Shown here: positions 49,701 through 58,700 of the stretch, piece by piece
Layout of the letters: the number at the start of each line of letters is the position of its first letter
How positions within the stretch are numbered: the first letter of the stretch is position 1
Source of the DNA: Kiritimatiellia bacterium
GTDB taxonomy: Bacteria; Verrucomicrobiota; Kiritimatiellia; UBA8416; YA12-FULL-48-11
DNA length: 64,000 bases
NCBI GenBank assembly: GCA_028716365.1
Contig: JAQUPZ010000011.1
Location: forward strand, 1 to 64,000
Direction: 5' to 3'
Made by a program: the position numbers and the translations under genes
Notes under the pieces: model-generated
The model's database searches: none
Told to the model about the DNA's origin: nothing
What the model saw: only the letters and a program-made list of their open reading frames with translations

Positions 49701-52700
49701 TACTGGGGTACTTCCGACGGAGGAACGAACAAGGGAAGCTGGGCGAATGTCTTTACGAATGGTGAACTCAGTTTTGGAACATTCTCAAATGCTGTTACGA
49801 ACCTTTACTATGGTCTGCGTTACTACTATCGCTGTTATGCCACTAATGCCACAGGCGAAAGCTGGAGTCCGGTAACCAGCAGTTTCACAACGCTTATGCC
49901 GGGAGTTTATGCAGATGGTCTTCGCGGTTCGATTTTCCTGAATGATCGACAAAACGATATTGCTCTTCGTTTGGATAATGCCGCGTATTACATATCATCA
50001 ACCAGGGTATTTACCGGATTCAAGGCTGGGAGTGTTCTTGCGCTGGCTGAAGCTCCGCAGTGGAATGTAATAGCCACTGGAGAAATTTCGGCTTTTAGAA
50101 TGTTTGTTGGATTCCCGTCGTCGGATTATTTTATCTCGGCGATCAGTGGTCAGTTTATCCCCAGATTTACGGGTATTCACAATTTCCGATGGGATTGTGA
50201 TGACTGGGGAATGATGTATCTCGATCTAAATGACGATGGTATTTTCCAGACCAGTGAAGGCTTGGTTGCTTTGCCCATTTGGCCGGGTAATGGCAATGTG
50301 ATGTTGACAGCCGACCATCCGTACAATTTCATTTTTATGACCAAGGAGAATGGAGGAGGTGAATCTCAGAATTTCTATTTTACTGAACCCAGTCAGGCGG
50401 AAGTGCGTGTTAATACCATTCTTCAGCCTGGGATGTGGAGGTACTGCCTGGGCGGCGCCGGAATAAGTGGTGAGCAGTTCACCGGTATTGGTTCTGATTC
50501 AGCCACGTTTAATGCAACGTTGTCCTCGTCAGGGACAGTATCCGAAGTGTGGGCGTACTGGGGGACGGTTGACTGCACAAATGTTGCTTCTGCATGGGCA
50601 AATTCTGCGTATGTGGGTTCCTATACCGATGCTGTAACTGCTGTTAACTATACCCCAACTGGACTTACTCCCGATACCTGTTATTACGTGAGATTCAGGA
50701 TAACGAATCAGTTGACAGATGTCTGGAGTGATTGCCAGGTATTTAATACAACCTTCTCGCCATCGGCATATCCTTACAAGACGAAGATCACATTCAGCGG
50801 ATACGATAAAGGCGAAACACTGACAAACTTTCCTGCGCTTGTTGTGCTGAGCGAGAGTATTACCAATTTCCACTACAGCCAGTTTGCTTCGAGTTCGGGT
50901 ACTGACCTCAGGTTTACGGACGAATCGGGAGTGAACGAGCTGAGCTACGAGATGGAGCAGTGGGACCCGGGTGACGGGCTGGCGTTGTGGCTCAAGGCGG
51001 ATGCAGGGGTTGTTACGAATTTTTCTGGTAATGTTGTCACCTGGCTTGACCAGTCCGGCTTAAAGAATGATGCGTGGGCCCTGTTGGGGAATGGACCCTT
51101 GTATGTGACGAATGCGCTAAATGGCAAGCCTGTACTGAGTTTTGACGGTACAGCGAATTATCTGAGAAATACCAATTGGGCGCCCGGGTTCAATCTTTCG
51201 GGAGAGATGACATATTTCTTTGTTTCAAAGCAGATGACAACGAACATTGGCAGTGCTGCAGGTTACTTTTCTCAGAGATATTCAACGGGAAATGATTACG
51301 ATAACAATGCGGCATTGGATATCGAATATCGGGTTCCCAATGCCGGGACGAACGGCCTCAGGTATTATCGGAATAATAATCCCAGCCTGGACATAGTGAC
51401 AAACAACATGGTGTTCAAGATAGATGTGATCAGGGTCAATACGAATGGTGCCCGTACATATATTAACGGTGATGCGAAGCTAACCAGCGCGGTATCATTT
51501 GCGAGTGCATTAAATCCGATTGAATATGCGATAGGGGCACGGTTGGCTCCTGGTGTTGTCAATTGCGGCAAGACGGATTTTGCAGAGATCATTCTATACC
51601 GGAAAGCATTGACAGACGCACAGATGAACGAGGTCGGCTACTATCTTAAGACGAAATACAATCTGACAGCGCCGAGCTATGCATCAGCGGGATATTCGCC
51701 GACAACCGGACAATCGTATGCGTGGGTCAAGGTACCCGAATTTACGAACAACTGTTCTATCTGGGCGTACTGGGGCAATCCCAATGCCACATTTACGAAT
51801 GCATATACCACGAACGGATCGGTGTGGTCTGAAGGATATCTTGGCGTATGGCACATGAAGAATACGAACGTCGTGGATTCTACGTCGAACCGTTACAACA
51901 CTGCGGGCTGGACATATACTACCAATGCGGGTGGAGCGATAGGGATGGGACAGGGCTTCAACGGGAGTAATGCTTATGTTGGAGTGGGCAATATCAAGGT
52001 GGTGTCGAATATAAGCGTTGAGGCTTGGGCATATTCGACGAATGTGAATCAGAACGGGATTATTCTTGGTAAGAATCCTGTGAGTTCGCAGTGGCAGCTG
52101 TTTACTGAGGGAGGATCCCTAAAATGGAGGGCAACGCTGGGTGATGTGACTCTGGCGGCGCCGTCGGGGAGCAACTGGCATTATGTGGCGGGAGTGCAGA
52201 GCGTGTCAGATGCAAGTTTATATGTTGATGGAGAATTGGGTGCATCGGGAACGATAGGAGTGATAGCCAATGGTGCTGGTTATGTGGATATAGGTCGTTA
52301 TAACAGTGGCTATTATTTTAACGGGGCATTGGACGAGATAAGGCTGTCGAGTGTCATGCGTTCGTCGAACTGGCTGTGGGCCAGTTTCATGAACCAGGCG
52401 TCGAACAGTATATTTGCCGGTTTTGGCACACCCATAACGATAAGCAGTTCGGTTGCAACAAATATAACAACGACATCGGCGGTGTTGAATGCCACCCTTG
52501 CGGCCCCGGGATCGTCAGGTGACGTGTGGGCGTTCTGGGGATTGAGTGATGGCGGGACGAATGCGGCCGGATGGGCGAGCAGTAATTTTGTTGGCACCTA
52601 TACGGATGTGCTTTCAACGAACATCAGTTGTACGGTGACGGGGCTTTTACCGGACACTTCTTATTACTTCACGTTCCTGGCTACGAATATACAGGATGCA

Positions 52701-55700
52701 GTCTGGGCGAAGCCGTCGAAGATGTTAGAGACGTTGTTCGCGCCGCCGGTATATCCATACAGGATGAAGATAACATTCAGCGGGTATGATAAGGATGAGA
52801 CATTGACTAACTTCCCTGCGCTGGTGACATTTGGAGAGAATTTGCTCGGGTTTCTGTACAGTCAGTTCAAGTCCGGGGCTACGGATTTGCGGTTTGCAGA
52901 TGAATCTGAGACAACCGAATTGAACTATGAGATCGAACAGTGGAATACCAATGGTAGTTCGTATGTGTGGGTACAGGTTCCGATGTTTACGAGCAACTGT
53001 TCAGTCTGGGTGTACTGGGGTAATGCTAACGCGACGGTTGCGCCTGTTTATACCACCAACGGGACGACGTGGAATTCAGATTACAAGAGTGTCTTGCATT
53101 TGCATGAGTCCAGCGGCCTGCTCTACGATTCCTCTTTGAACCGTAATATTGGCAACCCTAATGGAGTTATTACGCGGAATGTAGAGGGGGAAATAGATGG
53201 AGCTGATGGCTTTCATGTCCAGGATGGAGAGGATTACTTTGCGCTGTACAATTCACCTTCGTTGGAAAACGTTCAGGAGAATAATTATACTCTCGAGGCG
53301 TGGTTCAAGCCGGTGTCCGTACCAAATCCCCAACATGGTATCATCTGTAAGGCCGGGTGGTTCCTGGGGATGCGGTACACAAGCGGCAGGCAATTCCTGG
53401 CCGAGCATTTTTCGGGTGGTACTACGTCTACGAACATTGGCTGGACTACTACGAGTACTTTTGACCCGGGAACTTTCTGGCATGTTGTTGAAACTGTGGA
53501 TCGTACAAACGGTACGGGGACACTTTATGTAAACGGGCAAATCCGGGGGACAAGAGGTTTCACTCCTGGTATGACGGCTCGCGAGTATGGAACTACACCG
53601 TGGAACATAGGAATTGTCCAGCCGGGATATTATGGAGCGGACGGGGTGATTGATGAAGCGCGAATTTCAGGCATAACGCGTTCTTCGAATTGGCTGTGGG
53701 CATGCTGGCTGAATCAGTTCTCAAACAGTTTATTCAATACGTATTATCCTGCTGCAGGTATTAAGAATGTATCAGCTTCCGGCATAACTGCCACGTCGGC
53801 GGTGGCGAATGCAACGCTGTATGCGATGAATGCGGCATTTGATGTGTTTGTATGCTGGGACACGAACAACTGGGGAACAAACATAACATACTGGGCCTAC
53901 ACCAACTATGTCGGGTCTTGGACAAATATTGATTTTACGAACATATCATGCACGGTAACCGGACTTCTTTCAGATACGCGGTATTACTATAAATTCAGTG
54001 CCACGAATGCGGCTGATACTTTACAGGCGTCCGATGTGCTGGACTTCAGGACGCTGTTTTCGACGGATTCACTGGCAACGTATCCATACCGGATGCAGAT
54101 TACGTTCAGCGGATATACTGTAACTGATGAGATATTAACGAACTTCCCTGCATTGGTGGTATTGAATCAGGGGACGAATGGTTTCTTCTATAACCAGTTG
54201 AAACCTGCGGGGACAGACCTGCGGTTTGTGGATGAAGCAACGAACGAGTTGAATTACGAGATTGAGGCATGGAACACCAATGGCAGTTCGTATGTCTGGG
54301 TGCAGGTGCCGCAGTTGACGAACAACTGTTCCATCTGGGCGTACTGGGGGAATGACAATGCACCGGTTTCTGCATATCTGACCAACGGTGCGGTGTGGAA
54401 CGCTAATTTCATGGGGACATGGCATCTGCATGCGAACGCCCAGGATTCCACGGCCAACCGTTATAATGGAACAGTATGGGGTGGAGCCAACTCTATACCT
54501 GTTGCCGGCTTGATAGGAAATGCCTGGAATTTTGACGGTGTTGATAATGCGATTCGCGTCAACCGGATGATCCAGGATGATTTCACGATTGCGTTTTGGA
54601 TGAAGGCAAATGCAAACAGTGCAGGTGGAGCGCAATGGTATAACGGTACGGGGCTGGTTGATGCAGACGTTTCGGGTGTGACAAATGATTTTGGTGTTGC
54701 ATATAACAATCAGCTGGCGACGTTTGGAACAGGTAATTCCGACGCGAGCCTGTCAGGAACAGTATATATCAATGATAAAAACTGGCATTATATTGTGGCC
54801 ACGAGAGTCAGGTCCACGGGAGAGAAGAAGATCTATGTGGATGGTATAGCTTGCGGTACACAGGCGGGGAATACCAATTGCCTCGATATGCCGACCAGAA
54901 TGGCATTCGGTCAGATTCAGACGTTGGCCAATTATTTTAACGGTTATCTTGACGAGATAGAAATATCGAACATTGACCGTTCTTCGAACTGGATCTGGGC
55001 GTGTTACATGAACCAGGTCTCGAACAGCGTGTTCAATCCTGCGGGCAGTGTTGAAGGCGGATTCCAGCCTTCTATTAATAATCATAACGGTGCTTCAGGT
55101 GTAATGCTTAACTCGGCGAACCTTAATGGTTATCTCATGTCGACGGGCGGTGCTTTGACTGCTGTCTCGGTATACTGGGGGACAACGGACGGAGGCACGA
55201 ACAAAGGGAGCTGGATAAGCAGGGAAGATTTTGTTGTGACAGGTGCAGGTCTTATTACAACAAATGTTACCGGGCTGGTATGTGCGGCGAAATATTACTA
55301 CCGGTTCTATGCGAGCAATTCATATGGAGACTGCTGGGCACCTTCGACTGCTAGTTTTTCGCCGTCGCGGTACAGGATGAAGGTGCAGTTTGGCGGGTAT
55401 GACAAGCCTGAGACGCTGACGAACTTCCCGGCATTGGTGGTGTTTGTCGAAGGTTCTAATGGCTTCTCTTATGGCCAGTGTATGACGACAAATGGCAGTG
55501 ACCTGCGGTTTGCGAATTCAAACGAAACATTGATACTGAACCATGAGATAGAAAAGTGGGACACGAACGGCAGTTCGTATGTGTGGGTACAGGTACCGGA
55601 ACTTGTGGATACAAATACTTGTGTCTGGGCATACTGGGGCGGATCGGACACTAATGCGCCGTCCTATTCGACAAATGGTGCGACATGGTCACAGAACTAC

Positions 55701-58700
55701 CTGGGAGTCTGGCACTTTAATTCGACGAACACTTATAAATACCCCGACTCTACGACGTATCATTTTGATGGTTGGAATTTTGGGTGCGGTCCTGTTCAGG
55801 GGCAGGTTGCTGGTGCGGTGGATATTGGTGTTGCGCCAAAGTATATAGAACTTACAGGTATGGCTTCTGCCTCCAGTGGCTACACTTTCCACTACTGGCT
55901 GAAAACCACCACAACAAGCGGTGATACCCGCGTAATAGATATACAATCTGGTCGTTTGATTACGGCTGTGTTAGGAGGGGGACTAAGGTATTATCAGGGA
56001 GCTTCGTGGAATACTACAGGTTATGGACCTGTCAACAATGGAGCATGGCGTCATGTGGTTTATGTATTCGATGGTAATCCTGCGGTCAATACCGCCTGGG
56101 TTTATCTGGACGGTGTACTTGTCGGCACCAGCGGGTATACTAACCGGCTTATTAATGGAACAATACGGATTGGATGTGATTATTCAAGTCCGACAGCTGC
56201 CCATTTTGACGGCGCCCTGGATGAGTTCCAGTTATCGACTGTAACGCGATCATCGAACTGGATATGGGCATGTTTCATGAACCAGGGCTGGAACGGTCTG
56301 TTTAATACGTCTGTTCCAGTCGAAAGTACGACTCTTCCTGTAATCAATAATAATGGCGGTGTGACAAATGTCACGATGAGCTCGGCATGGATCAACGGTT
56401 ATCTCGTAATCACCGGAGGCGCTCCGACAACTGTTTCGGTTTACTGGGGCGAGACGGATGGCGGGACGAATGAACTGACCTGGGGTAATGTGATAAACTT
56501 CGGGATAACCGGTGCCGGGCCTCTGACTACCAACGTAACCGGGTTGTCGGTGGCTTCCACATATTACTATCGTTACTATGCCAGTAATTCATATGGAGAA
56601 TGCTGGGCACCGTATTCGACAATCTTTTCGCCGGTCAGGTACCAGATGCAGATCATGTTCAACGGATATACCGTAACTAATGAAACATTAACAAACTTCC
56701 CGGCACTGGTGGTGTTCTGCGAGGGATCGAACGGGTTCTCTTACAGTCAATGTGCAACAACCAATGGCGCTGAACTGCGGTTTGCGAATTCGGATGGCAC
56801 GATGATGTTGAACCATGAAGTTGAGAAATGGAACACCAACGGTAATTCCTATGTCTGGGTGCAGGTGCCGGAGTTGACTACCAACACTGTTATATGGGCA
56901 TATTGGGGCCTGTCTGATGTCAATATGCCGGCTTGTAATACGGATGGCTCTACATGGGATTCCGATTTCAGGGCAGTCTGGCACATGGGTGAAGTGAATG
57001 CGCGTGATTCCACTGCAAATTTAAATAACGGCGGAGGGGTGGGGAATGTTACAACCAACGGATGGATTGGTGATGCGCAGAGCTTCAACGGTTCGAGCAC
57101 GCATATTGAATGCAGTAGCAGGGCCGCTAGTCTTAACGTCAGGACAAATATCACCATCTCTGCGTGGCTTTATCATAATACGGGAAGAGGTTGGAGCTTT
57201 GCATATGGCGCGGGAGATACCATCTCCAACGGTTTGACCTATACCTTTGGTGTATCTGATAGTACCAAATGGGCAACGGAATTTAGTGGAGCGTCAGTAC
57301 CACTTTATGGAGTGCAATCAGTTCCAGAAGCAAAATCATGGCATCATCAGGTGTATGTCTATGATTATGCGGCAGGTGCGGTATATCTTTACCATGATGG
57401 TGTACTGACTACAACAGGTACCAGATCTGGACTCATTCGGTCCTCAGATCTGTTCAAGATCGGATGCAAGCATGATATGGGTTGCAGGTGGAATGGGTTC
57501 ATAGATGAGTTGCGTGTTGATTCGGTGCCGCGTTCATCCAACTGGATATGGGCGTGTTATATGAACCAGGCATCCAATTCCGCGTTCATGTCCTCTACCT
57601 TCTTTATTTCCAATACTGGTGCTTCGAATATAACAGCGAATAGTGCTGATCTGAGAGGGTATCTGCACCATGACGATGGTGTTCAGACAGGCGTCCGGGT
57701 TTTCTACGGTAAGACCGATGGAGGATCAGTCCCGGCTAACTGGGATAACTCCGACTTCCAGGACTCGGTGTCCCCAGGACCAGTCGTGTTCAGCATAGGT
57801 TCTCTGGAAACAGCCACGACTTACTACTACCGGTGTTATGCTTCCAACTCGGTAAGATCTGCATGGGCGATGCCATCAGCTTCATTCTTTACCGGTCAAG
57901 CGACCCTTCAGGCAACAGATTCCAGTGCATCGGAAATGGGCCCGGAAACAGGCATGTTCACTGTCTATAGGCCGGAATCGGCGACTAATGCATCATGGAT
58001 TGTCAACTATGAGCTTGGCGGGACAGCGGTCAATGGTGTGGATTACAGTACTTTGAGCGGGAGTGTGTTGATTCCGGCCGGTCAGACCAATGCTACGATT
58101 ACAGTGACGCCAATTGAAGATTTATTGATTGAATCTGATGAGACTGTAACTGCAACTCTGATGGCTGGTGGTTATATCATTGGTTCTCAGAGTAATGCCG
58201 TTGTCACAATTCACAACGCACTGTTTAATTCATGGCCTTACAGGCTTAAGATAACTTTCCCGGGTTATTTGAATCCCGAGGCTGAAACTCTGACTAACTT
58301 TCCTGCGCTGGTGGTGTTCAGTACGAATATAACAAATTTTACCTATTCCACTTTTGCATTGCCGGCAAGCGGTGGTGACCTGCGGTTCGCAAATTCAAAT
58401 GAGACTGTGAGATTGAACTACGAGATTGAGCAGTGGAACACCGGCGGCAATTCGTATGTATGGGTACAGGTACCGGAGCTTGTGGATACAAACACCTGTA
58501 TCTGGGCTTACTGGGGAAATAAGATGGTGACAGGTACACCGTCGTATACAACGAATGGGGCCACATGGGCGTCCGGCTATGCCGGTGTCTGGCACATGAA
58601 TGAATCGAGCGGAACTAATGACGTTTCTGATTCAACTTCTGCGAAAAACAACGGCATCCAGCTGAATAATCCTCCTGTGACCAGCGGACTTATCGCTGGC

